Of a stretch of DNA of 64,000 bases, positions 1-15,000 are shown one piece after another. The notes beneath the pieces are model-generated. The model ran no database searches. It was not told the DNA's origin and saw nothing but the letters and a program-made list of their open reading frames with translations. The position numbers were made by a program, and so were the translations under genes. The stretch is taken from contig JAUIRK010000077.1 of NCBI GenBank assembly GCA_030549495.1, positions 62,001 through 126,000 of the forward strand, read 5' to 3'. How positions within the stretch are numbered: the stretch's first letter is position 1; the number at the start of each line of letters is the position of its first letter. The stretch is from Nectonema munidae. Lineage: Eukaryota > Nematomorpha > Nectonematoida > Nectonematidae.

Positions 1-2
1 GG

Positions 3-3000
3 TTTAGAGGAGGCATTTTGACTTCCATTGACTACTACAATCTTTCACAATGCCAAAGTCTTCAAGGTTTTTTTTTATCCTTTTGTACTCATCATCATCA
101 TCATCAAAGTGCCGTATTCATTTCGACGTGGCCAACTATGGAGCGCCAGAGTTGTCCATCTTTCTCTAGTTTACCATGGTTAGTCTTGGAGATATTACGT
201 GGTGAGGTCTCCAGTTCTCTTCCATGCCGTAATTGTAAGCTATGGACCTTGCCTTTGTCTAATTTGACGAACTGCAAGGCAGCAGTAACTAGGCTTATTT
301 GAAGGCGGCCTTACTTGCCTTCTCACGACATCGTCCTGAACATGGAGCATTAGAAAGGAATCACCCAATCTACTACTCCGTCTCGTTGTCGCTGTTTGTT
401 CGGGCTGCTTATTCATCAAGCTAAGCTTGCATATGTCGCAGCTGACCTCCATATCTGAGGGCGGTTCCACAATCTGCGGACCTGTTCTCTAGCTGTTCTA
501 GCTCAGCCAAGAGATTTTTGTGCCAATCTAAGACATAATCCTCTCTTAGAAAATCTTGTGGGAAAAGAATAATCGCACACTAAACATACATATTTCGATA
601 TCAATAGCGTCTCCCTTCTGAATTTGACAAAATCTAATTTATTTTATCAATGTAAAAGTACTTAATTATGAAAATGGGTATATTACTAATGAACAAATAT
701 AAATAGTATAAGGATAAATGAATATATATAAAAGGTATAGGCAATAGAGATTAATAGAAAAAATAGGTAAGTAAGAAAAGGTAATTGGAAGGACGTTATG
801 CAGGTCTCTTTTTATATAACATAGGATTCATTTTTATCTAATCTATCCTTGCAAAACCCAGTAGGACTAGTCAGGGATGCTCAACCTTCTACCCGCAGGC
901 CTCATTGTGACCCAAATTAATTCTTGGTGTGTCTCAGTTCCTCATGCACAATTCTAAGCAATATGGAAATATGTTTTGCTATTTTTTAAACACCCTTGAA
1001 ACAAAAACAGTAACAAATTATCGATATGTAGTACTAATTAAATTGTCATAAAATTTCAATTATTCATAAACATCAAAGATTTACTTTTACCATCCCATCC
1101 TGCTCTTTTTCCTCAAAAAGGTGACAATCAAAACATCCAAAATTTGAATCTTGCTTTTCCCAATAAACGCTAAAATTTATTGTATTTCCTTTCTCCCTAA
1201 ATCATAATTGCAAATTTATGTTTGCAAATTTAAACTTCACAAAAGTTGTTAAAATAAATCTACTAATTGATACATCTTTAAAATAAGCTCATTTTTGAAA
1301 TGAAAACGACAGTAAAACCTATTAACGTCCACGATTAACATGTCCATTCAGGTAAAAGTAAACATCATCTGTTTATTTCAATGATTTTTAGTATAAATCT
1401 GCATTTTAAATAAACTGCTTTTGATTTCATTAATTGTTATTCCTAAATATGTTTTTAGTAATTTGGTTTTTTTCTCAAAATTAATTTAGTTTATCTTAAA
1501 ACTAACCAAAAATGTTGAACATCCTTGGACTAGTCTCTAGAGAAGTGGTTCCCAAACATTACTAGATTGAGAATACTTCATAGAAGTCTCTAGAGAAGTG
1601 GTTCCCAAACATTACTAGATTGAGAATACTTCATAGAAACGCCTCTTATATATAAAATGCATTTTACTGAAATTAATTCTGATATCAACACGTATCCATT
1701 TTCTACCGTACAATCTGTGGGAATGAATAAACGTATTTTAGTCACTTCAGAATAGTGGCCAGAGAATTCTAACTCCTTTTGATGGAATTTCAAAACACTC
1801 CTTGGGAACCACTTGTCTAGACTAGGCATCAAATTGCCGTTCGAATGCTTAGACTCCTCACCCAACAATAAATATAATCTGTTAGGCTTTTCTATTTTTA
1901 AATTATGATTTACTAATCCATTAGCACATTTTACACTCATGAACGACAGCGCTTAACACAATTATGTTTTTCATACTCTATGTGGTAAGCGAAAAAATGA
2001 AGAATATTTCATCCCAACACATTACAGCTTCATCATCTGTACATACTTATAAATATCATCATCATCATCCTTACAATGATGTTTACATCCTCTATATTTG
2101 TGAACCTAAACAAGAGGAATATTACAATTAGTTTTGTAAAGGAATGAATTTCTTCCCGCATAGCTTCAAAGGTAAATTTTTGCGTAAACTGACTATTAAG
2201 CTCTCAACAATTGAACCGATTAACCATTGTGCCTTCAAAACATTATTTTTCTCCAACTCCAATTACACATTAAAATATTTCCATTAATATTATGATTTTC
2301 CTACTCTGAATCCTAATTTCTTCTAAAAAGAGACCACAACTCTTGTTTCCTCAAAATCTCCGCCTCCAAATCCGCAACACAACTTTTCAGAATGACTTTG
2401 TAAGTTTTAAGACTCACTAGAGTTCTGAATTGTTGTTATGATCTTACAATCTTTTTAATGCTTCAATTTGATTCCTGAAAAATAGAAAAAACATCTCAAT
2501 GTTCTCGAATATGTCCCACAACTCAAATTTTTTTTTCACTCAAATTTTTTATATGGGTATCTGCCAGTACCCTCATACCCACGCATACTCTAGTACACAT
2601 TATTAGTAATAAAAGTATAGTGTTGGTGTTGGATCCGAATAGGCTATTTACATTATATACAAAACTTAAACGATAGAAAAATTTGGGAAAAAAGTAAATA
2701 TATCTTTTTATACTAGAATTCTGTTTTCTCAAATTCGGGTGGGTGGATGGAAGTTCAATCTATTTAAAAAATTGCATCATGCTGTTCGTCACTTTAAATA
2801 TTACCTAAGTGTTTGCTTGTCATCGTCTATTTCGTTTTATCTTTTGCTTTGGTGACATTAGACATCAAATTGCACCTGCAAAGCACCGACTACGGGAATT
2901 TCCTTGCCAACGAAAGTGAAATAGGCGTGTCCGTCATTGATGAAAAGTTGAAGGAAAGGCTAGTGTCTGAGTTCAAATTTTTGCAATCGGATTCTTCAGG

Positions 3001-6000
3001 AACACTGCGCAAATTTTTGGATTACATAACGTAAGTTATTTTATTCTCCAACTAATGCCCTGCTTTTTCTCCCCATGTGAATAACAAATATCCACTATTA
3101 ACTGTTTCGGGCCCAATGCTACACCCGTGTTTCATAAAATAAAAATTGTATACTTGTTAAGCTTTTCAAGCATTATAGTTCGAAAATTAAAAACGCCTGC
3201 GTATTTTTGAATGAATTTTCTTATCATTTAGACCAGGGGTGTCAAACATACGGTCTGCATTCCGCAATTGGCCCGTCAGGAGTTACACTTACCATAATAT
3301 TTTAATCTGTAAATCATCAATTACAAAGTGATTTTTTTAATGAAAAACAACTTTTTACAACATAATTTATTGATTTTATCAACGTTAAATGATATAAAAA
3401 TTAATTGAAAAAATGAGCAGATGATTTGTTTTCAAAATTTTTGGTATATAAGCTTTAAATAGTTTCAAATTTTCAAGTATACTATTTTTTCCTTTGCTAT
3501 CTGAGATTTGTCGATGTTTCTTGACTTGGAAAAAAATAAAAACACATCTGTTTACCGACCTATTGGAAGTTTCTTCAAAACTCATATCGGCAAATCTTGT
3601 AATAGATTCGCAATTGAAGCGTCATTCACTTTATTCTAATGAACAAATATTGCTTTCGTCCTAAATCGATTCCTTCAAAAATTCTTCCTCTGATATTATT
3701 TATAAATCGTGCATTAACAAAAATGGTCTGGTAGCAATCTCGTGGAGTCGTTAGCATTATTCAAGTTAGCATCTTCAAAATTGTTCAAGCTTTTAAGTTG
3801 GCATTTCCCACTGCCTATCTCGTAGAAGCTGTGCTTTAACACATGAATCCTATTTTGACAAAACAAAGAAATCATCTGAATATGGGAAATTTGATTTTAG
3901 GTTAACACATTTCGCCCCCCCCTCCCGATAATTTTCAATTTTCTGAATTATGTATCTTTTTATAGTATTTATAGACTTGTTTGTCTTCTGAGTTGATTTT
4001 CAATCCATTTAATATCTGTTTTGCCCCCTCCCCCTCGTACCTGAAGTGGGCGAAGGAGCTAATTTAAACAAGCAAGTCTTTTATTCCAGAAATCAATTAT
4101 ATTTATTCTTAAATATTCGTGGAATAGCTAATTTGTATAAATTTAAAGTTTGTAAAATATTTGTTCCAAAAATTTTAAACCTTCAATTTCTATTTAAAAC
4201 GGCCAAATTTAAATTCACGTCTTCATACCTGTCAATTCATAGACCCATGTCCTAAATATAATTGCAAACAATTTACTTTACTGACTTAACCTCCCCCCAT
4301 TTTTTTCTCTTAAGAATTTAAAGCTAATATAGATCCATCTTCATTGATGAAGTTGTAAAAATGTTTTAGCAAAAATCCCAAGCTTTAACATTTTCACATA
4401 AATTTTGTTGACTCTTAAAAGTTTCTGAGTATTTAGAGATTTTTATTATTTTAAAAAAAAAATGTGCTTCTTTGTGCCAGCCAATTTTTTTATTTAGCCA
4501 CTAATTCGGTATCTAATAACATTTTGAAGTCGGAGTCCGCTTTTTAAATAAAGAAAAAAATAATTTATTTTTGTAAGCATATTGAGTCTCCTTTCCTTCG
4601 TAGAAGTCGGAAGCGAAGAGTTGGTGTTGAACTTACCAAGTTTTTAAGTACCTGGAGCAGGGTTTGCTTCTTTCGTGTGCTACTATACTACATATGTGAT
4701 ACAAATAAATTTCCGTATCACTGTTTACTCAACTGTTTCGACTCAAAGGCTTCCCTTGGCTACCTTCATATTCATCAATTCCTGTCTATAAAGAGCAATT
4801 ATTCAGATAATTTTTGTATATTCCTGAGATATTGGTAAAAAATCACACCCCTTTTCATTGTTTCAATATTCCTTCCTATATTTCCACACATGACTTCCAT
4901 GTGGTGATGATGAGAAAAATTTGTATTACTACTACACTCGTAGTTGTGAAGAAGAGGTAATAAGTTCATAGAGATTGAGAGAAGAACAATTCTTCACAGC
5001 AGTCATATAAAGTGGTACGATTGTCGCACCAGCTCCTGTTGAACGCCTTTTCTCACTCGCTGGCTAAATTGCCAGGTCGATGCCGTCTGTCCGATTCCAG
5101 ATTTGGGAATTAATCTTCCTCCGGTGTAATTCACAGCTGGAGTGATTTTAAATTTTAATAAAACTTTCATGAAAAAGTGTTCATTTGTTTTTCAATTATT
5201 TAAAATATATGTTGAAGTTGAGCAACCTCAGGAGGGGTTGGCAATGGGATGGGTGACTCGCGAGGAGTCTCAAGTGTTGCAGGACATATCAGAGAGCCCT
5301 ACTTATCAAAGGCTGGTTAGTGTACATTGTCGAAATTGTCTTGTGCACCTTAAAGATAAAAAAAAATTGAAATTGTAATTGAGGAGAAAATCAATTATAT
5401 AATTGAAATAGAAAAAAATGGCGACATAATTGCAATTATATTTGTAATTTGAACCTTGTAATTGAAAATGTAATTGTAATTGAAATTTATAATTGACCCA
5501 ACCCACAGGTCCTGGAGTCGAAGTCTGATATTTTCCCACGTACTCCCCCATGCCTGCTCGATAGGGAAGATTTAGTGTAGCTCAGTTCTTAGTTTCTCAA
5601 GAAACTTCTCATTCTCCTCATGTATACGAGCTGGAATTACTCTCAATTACTGGAAAAGTCTGGTTTCGATTCTGAGTATGGGTTTTTAAATCATTATGAT
5701 TCTGATTTCGATTCTAGGAATTTCTGTGATTCTGGTTATAATCAGAATGGAGCCAAATTCTAATACACACACCCTCATACTCGTAGATTTGAAAGAATAA
5801 ATACAATACATAAATTAAAAATTATTTTAACCTATTTACTTCAATTAAAGAGACATTTTGCATTGTGTTTCTTTAATCAAATTTCTAAAGTTAGGTGTGA
5901 ATTTTGATGGAACTCTTCTTAAACATTCTTCAAGCTTTCAATTTATAATGCTTGATCTTAGTTTGGATTTAATCATGCTAAAATGAGAGAAAGATTCACA

Positions 6001-9000
6001 AAGTCATGGAGAAGGATGGTATGATTTATATCTATTGGAAATAGATTTCATATTGGCAAATTTAGTCTTAGTTACCATGTTCCAAAAAGCATGTTGCATA
6101 TTATTAGCTTTCATATTTTACAAATCTATTATTTCTTCTTCAATAATGCTTATATCATTTTCTGTCAAAGTGATGACATCTTTAAAACGAATAGATACGT
6201 TTTCTCAACAGCTATGCTTTGAGGACACAAAAACAAGTTGCTGGCGGCATAGGATTGAGAACCCCTCCCCCTGCATTAGACTCTGGTATGTAACCTTTGG
6301 GCAGGTAAGAAATAATTACAACGCTTTTATTTTCAATATGCATAGGCAAAAATAAATACAGTATATCACTTTTCTAGTGTATTTATATATTTTTTATGTA
6401 TACGTGCTCTACTAAATTCTACAAACAATCTTAGAGTGCCGCTGTACTAAACAAATATTTTTTTACTTTTCCTTCCTACAAAAAAATTAAATGAAGTGCA
6501 TTTTCTTCTTTAGCTACTCCTACATGATTGATAACATAATTCTCCTCATCACTGGAACACTTCACCAGCGTCCCATCGTTGAGTTGATTAACAAGTGCCA
6601 TCCGTTGGGAAGTTTTGAGCAGATGGAAGCGATTAACATTGCGAACACGCCTGCTGAGTTGTACAATGCTGTTATTGTTGACACGCCTCTTGGTTTGACT
6701 TTCCCTTTTTCTGTCATTAATATACTTGATTTGATACGCAGTGAGGAATCTTTTCATAATTAATTATAAGAAAATTGAGGTCAAGTACAGAGGTAGACGA
6801 AAAATTAGTTGGAACTAGGAAGGAAGTGGTGAAAAGGCCTTAAGGTAGGGGAGATGAACAGAATGGAAATGAATGGAGAAACACTATTTTGTAGTTTCTT
6901 CTTTCCATAATTGTAATATCCTGGTGCTAGACCAGGGCCACATGGACCCTAATGGTCCATATAATAATTTTGGGGATCCACAATGATATTTCGGTTCTCC
7001 ATGGAGAAAACCAGCTCATAACGATTTTTTTTACAAAAAGTTCGCAATAATAAACTTGAGATCGTAAAGAGAGGTGCTTTACGAATAGCATTAACTTCAA
7101 TGCAACCAGATATAAAGAAACTGGTTGAGCAGCATCAACCACTGTTAGTTTATATTAAGTATAAGATATGGAGATGGTTGAAAGTGATTGAATTTTTAAC
7201 ATTCAAATCCTCGATTTTTGCACAGTTCATTTAGATTCTCAAAATTCATTCAATAAATGAATAAAATAATGAGTTCGATTTCCTGCGTAATTTGATTGTT
7301 TAATAATAATAATAATCAATTATTTATCCAATCATATCACAAAGTTGCATACTCCTCCCTCCCATGACAAAAAGATGATATTTTTTTAAATATTCAATCT
7401 GATTTCACTGCTAAGTAAAGAATCTAACGCGGAGAATCCTAACCTGTTGCACGCCGCCTAATCATTACTTTTAATTGGTCCGATAGGATTTTTAAAAAGG
7501 ATTCGTTTTAACTTTTTTAAATCGAGTTTATATGTTATACCTTCACTTTTTCATCTGGCAAAATTTGATTCATTTAAAATGTTGCATCAACTTTTCTTTT
7601 TTCGATTCCACTATTTGATAACTCAAATTCCTTTTAATTTGTGAGTTTCATATATCATTCATTTAAAGATACGATTTAAGGAAGTTCATATTTTTGCATT
7701 TGATAAATGATTATTATTAATAACTAAATTTACCTCCCACCAGTCATCGGCGTGATAATAATAATTCTTCATTTTTAAAGACAAACGCAAACAACTAGTA
7801 CACACATATTTTTTAACGCAAAGATCTCTAAAGTTTCCATCATAATTTATCATCCCTGGAAAAGTTTAAGAAATAACTAACTAAGTACCTCAGATGTTAA
7901 TTAACTAATTGTCTATTTAAATAATTATATCCAATGCAACCAAATCAATGGAATATGATACACCAATTAAAGTGTGTGTTCATTTCAATGAAAGTATCTT
8001 TAAAATCATTGTAATTTGTATTCATTGTTAATACCTGTTTTCAAATATGATTGCATATTTTTTGAAATGAACCACTCGTACTATGATTAAAGTTTTTAAA
8101 ATGGCCGCGAATAATGAAATTCTTAACACTCCGTGTACTATCTACAGCAGGGATGTCCAACTAAAACAAGCAGCAGGCCATTTAGAAAAGTTATTGGACA
8201 CGGTCGGGCCGCACCTATTTAAAAAAATAACAATAATTTTTTTATAAAATATTTATCAGAAACTTTTTTATCCTGATTTTCTAGCTTTTAATAAACACGA
8301 TCATTATTTTAATAAATTAATTTAATATAATTAATATTAATAAATCTTCATCATTAATCCTAAATTTAAATATAATATATATATAAGTAAAAAACCTTGA
8401 AATAAAAAATTTGTTTAAGCTCCAATGATATTTTAAAAATCATATTCCTATCTATATTTTGATAGAAACTTAAAGTTTTTATAACAAATTTGTTGAAATT
8501 TTTATAAACTAATATCTATATAATTTAACATCAACCTTATCTCATTTTCTTAGAAGGCCGCAGAAATTTGCCTTGCGGGCCGCGTGTTGGACACCCCTGA
8601 TCTACAGTATATAAAACATTTGCTTGTGATGAACTCTATTTTAGCTCCATACTTCTCAGACTGTGTCTCAGAACAGGATTTGGACGAAATGAACATTGAA
8701 ATCATGCGCAATACACTGTATAAAGTAATGATTCTTCCTATTTCGATACTTTTTACACAATTAAAACACTTTTCTGAGTGTGTATTTTGCATATGCATGC
8801 ACGTTTCTTATCTCCGGCTATCTGGCCTTTTTCATCTCTATGGTTGTCACACGAATGTCTAAAAATACTCTAATTTTTTTAAATTTATTCCAATTTTTCC
8901 AGTTTTAATGATCAAACATTAAATTTTAGGGTACAGCATGTATACGAAAAAATTTTTAAATGATTGATCGAACATTTATTTTCAATATTGTAAAAATACT

Positions 9001-12000
9001 TTTTATCTTCAATACGTATTTAATTATGCACATCGACTTAAGTTAAGTTAAGTTGTTTTGTGACGTTCGCACTAATCCTTTCGGATATCGTGGCCCGCCC
9101 GGAATGCTGAGTCCAGGTCTACCTGGACTTTCCATCATATTAAACGCCTACCGGCCCTTGTTACTGCATAGCTATACCTTGTTATATATATTATTTTACA
9201 AGAATTTATGTTACAAATATATAAATACAGCTGAGTGATCTATACTATCCTAACGCGAACGCTCCCAATTAGGGAAACAAACTTAATGTCTAGTGATAGC
9301 TTGATTACTAACCACGTAGAATCAGGTCGCTAGAGCACTACCTAACCGTAAAAACCTTCGAATTCTTCAGAGGAAGAAAACCAGGATAAAAAACCGGCAC
9401 GACGGAATGTAGCTTGTTCCTAAATAAAAGAATATGATTATAAAAATTATATGCTACAAAATAGAAGCGTTTGAAGGCATGCAATATCTTATATATTATT
9501 AATAAATGATATTTGATACATGTTATTGGGGTTAAGAAAGATATACATAATTTAAGGCATGCTAGGTTAGGAACAATCTACCCCTGGAATTTGACTCCAT
9601 CCCTAAATGTCGTCCCTAGGATATATGTTTTAAAATTGGAATGTATAGACGGACCTACAAGCGGACTCCTGTAGAGGCCAGATTACCGACTATGCTTAAC
9701 CTAGCTCATACCATGAATCTGTTTTGGGACTTATACCGTGTGCTAATCCTAAATTTAAGTAGGCGGATTTAGAACTCAGAAAAAACAGAACTATATCGCA
9801 GAACACAGAATTTCCTATTGCTCGGGGGCTATTGTATATGGGTAGTCACTTAGGATAACTTTTCTTTTTTTTTTGACATATACCCACAAGAACGCTTCAG
9901 CCTGGGTTTGGGTGAGCTCCCAAGCTTGGCATAATTCTGGGCAATGCCTATGTGTCCTTCGTTTTTCAATAAACTTTTTATTTAATTTCTCTAACCTTTT
10001 CTGGAACCAAGAAAAGGAGGTTCGTCTATAAGCAATAGTGAAAGGGTTGCCATAAACAGTTCTAAAAAGTTTGTACACCAGGTCTTCTATTTCGTTGGTC
10101 CAAGTTGAGGGAAGGCATCCCAAAATGGAGTTACCATAAGTCAATTTCGGCATTGTTAGGATTTTAATGAATTTGCCTACCACCGTGGAATTGATCCCAA
10201 AGTCTTTAAGACATCCATATAACGCTAGATCTTTTTTCCCCTTCTTAATCTTTTCGTGAGCTTCATGATGAAAACTAAATCCTGCATCCCAATTGATTCC
10301 TAGATATTTTAGGTGGCGAACTCGGGGAATATTCCCTATAGTTGGCGGGTTATTTTTGGGACAATTAGCGCCAAAGAAGTAGATGAACTTCCATTTAGAG
10401 TAATTCACCTTAAGGTTCCATCCAGTGAAATACCCCCCTAATATGGTATTTACGTCCGTAAGGTGTTTGCAAATACGCGGAACACGCTTAGCGGAGTAAT
10501 ATACACATAAGTCGTCTGCGAAACTGATTATCCTAGCATAGATTGACTTATTGAAAGAGTCCCTAATATCAGATATGTAGATGTTGAACAGAAGAGGGCT
10601 TAGAGGTGAACCTTGGGGGACCCCGCGGCCTAGGCTTATTCTCCTTGAAAATTTGTTATTTATTCTCATCTGGAATGAGCGTCGAGAAAGGAAACTGTGA
10701 ACTACCTTGAAGATGCATGATGGCACAAACATGTTACTAAGTTTGAACAGCAAACCCTCATGCCAGACCGTATCAAAAGCCTTTTCCAGGTCGTAAGATA
10801 TCATCCATACGTAGAGGCCATCATTTAAGCTTTTAGCAACATCATGATGCAAGGTAAGCATAGCATGATTTGTTGATAAACCTTTTTTGAATCCAAACTG
10901 TTCTGGGATTATTGCATGCTCCTTGCACCAAGCATCGAGTACTCCAAAAATTAATTTGTCATACACTTTGCTCAGGCAAGGGAGAAGACTGCTAGGCCGT
11001 AGGTCACTCGGTTTGCCGCTCTTCTTGCCAGCCTTTGGCACACAAACAAGTATAGCCCTTTTATAGCAGTCTGGGTAAAACCCATCTTTTATAAAAGAGT
11101 TATATATTGCTAGCAAGACGTCCCTAAACCTAGGGAGAAGATTCTTGATGAATAGATTACTAACTTCATTCCATCCCGCCGCTTTCCTAGCTTTAAGCTT
11201 TTTAATGATTTGAACCAGGTCCTCTAGGATGAAGTTAGTGTCGTTCGTCGCAGGTAAACGCCTAAAAAACTCAATTTCAGAATTAAATTTTTTCTGACCT
11301 ACATTTGTCCTATACACATCTTCGTAATAATTAGCAAGCAGCGCACATTTATCTTCCGCCTCTATGGCTGTTCGGTTATTCCAAGTGACCGACGTTGGAC
11401 CTTTACAGCCAGGCTTCAGCCCTCTAACCATGTTCCAGAACTTCGAAGAGCCCTGTAGCGGGTTAGAGGCTTTTGTGATGCTTGTAACTTTCCTAAATGT
11501 GGTTACGCCGAGCTTTTTCCTAATGGATTTTTGTAATCGATTGATGAGATTCTTTGTCTCGGCGTCCCTAGTGTGAATGTATTTTCTATAGAGAGCTCGT
11601 TTTTCTTTGATGAGTAATAGGACATTCTTCGGAATTGGATTTTCGTATTTTCTAACCTCCTTCAAGGGAACTGCCTCTCCTGCCGCAGAGAGAATAGCAT
11701 CGTTAACACACTCCGGAAGTTCCTCAGGGGGTTTTACTAATTAGGTTTACTAATAGGGCATGATTTCCTAGGGGTCTTCGCTAAATTTCCCTTGTCAGCC
11801 GTGAATTGTGGACCTAAAGAAACTGTGACCAACAAGGGCTTGTGGTCAGATACACAGCAGTCCTGGATAACCACTATTGAGGCTAGAAGTGGTCTTAGAT
11901 TAAAAGACATGATTGCAGGGTCTAACACATTCTTATCACGAGTCGTAGGCTATTGAAGTAGTGAGAGATAAGCAGCAAAATCGGGTGATGTGTGGGTAAT

Positions 12001-15000
12001 AGTCAAAAGGGAGAAAGCGGAAGCGCAAGGCGAAAAAAAATTGATCGCCGATATAACCAATAGGAATTCATGGTTAAAATCAACGATTGTAGATTGAATA
12101 AAAAATCGCTGATGTCAATTGATCGCCGATATAACCAATAGGAATTCATGGTTAAAATCAACGATTGTAGATTGAATAAAAAATCGCTGATGTCAATTGA
12201 TCGACGATATAACCAATAGGAATTCATGGTTAAAATCAACGATTGTAGATTGAATAAAAAATCGCTGATGTCAATTGATCGACGATATAACCAATAGGAA
12301 TTCATGGTTAAAATCAACGATTGTAGATTGAATAAAAAATCGCTGATGTCAATTGATCGCCGATATAACCAATAGGAATTCATGGTTAAAATCAACGATT
12401 GTAGATTGAATAAAAAACGCTGATGTCAATTGATCGCCGATAGAACCAATAGGAATTCATGGTTAAAATAGATTTTTTATTCAAAATTAATCCTTGCAAT
12501 CTTAATTTCAATCCACAATTCTACCACAAAAATTCCTTCAAGATTTTCACAAATTTAAGTAATACCCATACTCCATGCATATAAAGTCATGTATGCATGA
12601 AATTTCCTCCATAATAATCTATGAATTCATTTGATTCATTCTGCAATGTAGGCTGCAAATAAAAAAATGGTTTATCTCCTTTCCCTTGTATAAAGCAAAA
12701 CTCCAAATCAAGGCGAGTTTTTTTCTTTTACCTTTATGTTTTTAGAATATCTTTTGTGTCTAAAAACATTTTTCTATCTATTTTTAAGGCATATTTGGAA
12801 GATTTTTATGAATTTTGCAAAGAAATTGGAGGAACTACAGCCTCTGTGATGATGGAGATTTTAGCGGTAATTGAATTGTCTTACTTTTGCTTTTATACTC
12901 GTTCTTGTATCATACATACTGGTATTTATTGAGAATTTTATTCAATTATCATCACTATATGACAGTTTAAAATTGACCTAAAAATTAAAAATAATTGCTA
13001 ATCTATAATTTTTATGGAAAAAACTTTAAAAAAGCTTGTATCTTTTTATTCAAAAATGAATTGATTGCAAATTTGTTCAATTTTTTTATATAAATTGTAG
13101 AAAATTTTTGTTAATTATATAAATTATCAAATAGTTGATAAGGAACAAGGTAAAATTTCCTATTTTTGCCAAAAACTTTTTCTGATCATTATTTTAGATT
13201 CTTCATGATTTCAGACTTTAGATATTCGGTTTTAAATTATTTTTCTTAAACATTTTTGCTACTTAAAACATCGACGCTCAGAGTAAATCTTAGGACTTTA
13301 AATCTTTTAAGCCTCGGGTTTTGAAAACGAATCAAAATGAATTTTTTTTTATATAATTCAAAGTAAATTTTTTTTATTTTAAAAGCAAAGATGTCATATA
13401 AATCATTGAGCTTATATAGTATATCACTTTATTTTTTGGAGAAAGTGCATATCTTCATTTTAGTCTTATCACGATACAAAATATGATACTTTCAATACTC
13501 ATTTATTCGTCAACGATCTTGATTCTTTCATGAAATACATAAACAACAAACTTATATTTTGAATGTAAACTTTAAAAAAAATTATGGACTTATAAATCCG
13601 AAAGTTTCTTCATAATACAACTCTACTTGTCAATAGCAACAATTTTCTTGCAATATGAAAGTTTCGATAAATCCTTTAAATGAAATTTTGTGTTTTTGTA
13701 TTATATTATGGTGAGTATGTTATATTTAAAGTAATAGTAACTGTAAGCATGTAAAAATCGCAATTCCTCTCCTTATCATATTATCTCTAACAATTTTTGA
13801 TTTTCACTAGTTTCAAGTATCAAAAATTTACGAGTCTCATTTGAGCATTTAATGGGGCGCCAGCGTGTCTGGGCACACCCTTCGAGAAATACCAAAAATA
13901 AAATGAGTGGGTTGACGTTGAGATACATTTTATTGATCTTATCATTTTGAAGTGTCGTCTAAAATAGTTTCAAAAAAAGTGAACCTCGAATTTGTTGATT
14001 ATAGCGATAGTAGTTCGTTCATAAAGATCTTTGAATATTCAAATAAAGGATATGCTTTTATTTTTGGAATTTTATTTGTTTTTCTTTTCCTTTTGCCATA
14101 ACTTGTCACTTTATTTACTTCTCCCTTGCTTGCGATTATTGACAATTTATTCCATTCTTTAAAATGAAATAAAAAACCCCTTTTACGTTAATTAGCCTAA
14201 GTTAATTAGTTAATTTAGTTAATTATTTATTTTGTACAAATTGATTTAACAAAGGAACAATATTTTCTGGTTCTAAATTGCTAATTCAAAGGGTATATCT
14301 TTTTTGAAGAGCTGATATTAACATTTTTCAGCAAATATTAAATGCCTTTTCGATACAAATAAATTTGATTTTGGGTTTTGGGAAAAACTAAGATGCATAA
14401 ATATTGCTTTTCTATAATAAAAATATTGAATATAATTTAATATTGAAATAGTTAAACTTAATTTTGGGGAGATTTAGCAAGATTAAACCAAGTTTGGCTT
14501 TCATATTCTTGTGTATGTCCAGGCGCGACACAAAACCTTTTATTTTTGCAAACATTTTTGAAATAGGTAAACATTAAAATTAAAAATTCAAAAAATATTT
14601 TCATTTAAATAGGCTATACCGCTGTTTTTGATATTTAAGTTCTAATGTATGTATGTCTAGATGTTTTTTTTTGTCTCAGACGTGTATTAATACAAATACA
14701 TGGGAAAGTTTGTTTCAAGAATGTCAAAAATGTATATATGTTCTGTTGAGCTGACACTAAACCTTACTTAAAGGTATGTACCAGATATTCAGAAAATACT
14801 GGATAATCTGGTCGCATAACTAATCTTAAATTACCATTATTTTGAGCAAAAACACAAAGATATCATTTTTTTATAAAACTTTGCTTAACTTCATTACACG
14901 TATAGAGAAATTAAAAATCATAGCATTTATGAATAAAATGATTACTCTAAAATTGTTTTCTTTCTATTTATATATAAAAAATTTAAAGATTCATGTCAAA

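Larger units (their letters stand above)
9038..12003 (-). mobile_element. 5'-truncated non-LTR retrotransposon (LINE) in intron 4
   Basis: The element lies antisense to the host gene. It has the C-terminal part of an APE-type endonuclease, a complete reverse transcriptase region, a 3' UTR (9055-9814) and a short AACTT-repeat tail at 9038-9054. That simple-repeat tail, in place of poly(A), fits I/CR1/Jockey-type LINEs. Its 5' end stops inside the endonuclease near 12003, where a minisatellite begins. No convincing target duplication was found. Confidence 0.85.

Noticed and set aside
12003-12395. Minus-strand open frame with a 26-residue repeat
   Set aside because: It is produced by the 78-bp minisatellite, whose unit is divisible by three. 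No start context, domain or conservation supports a protein.
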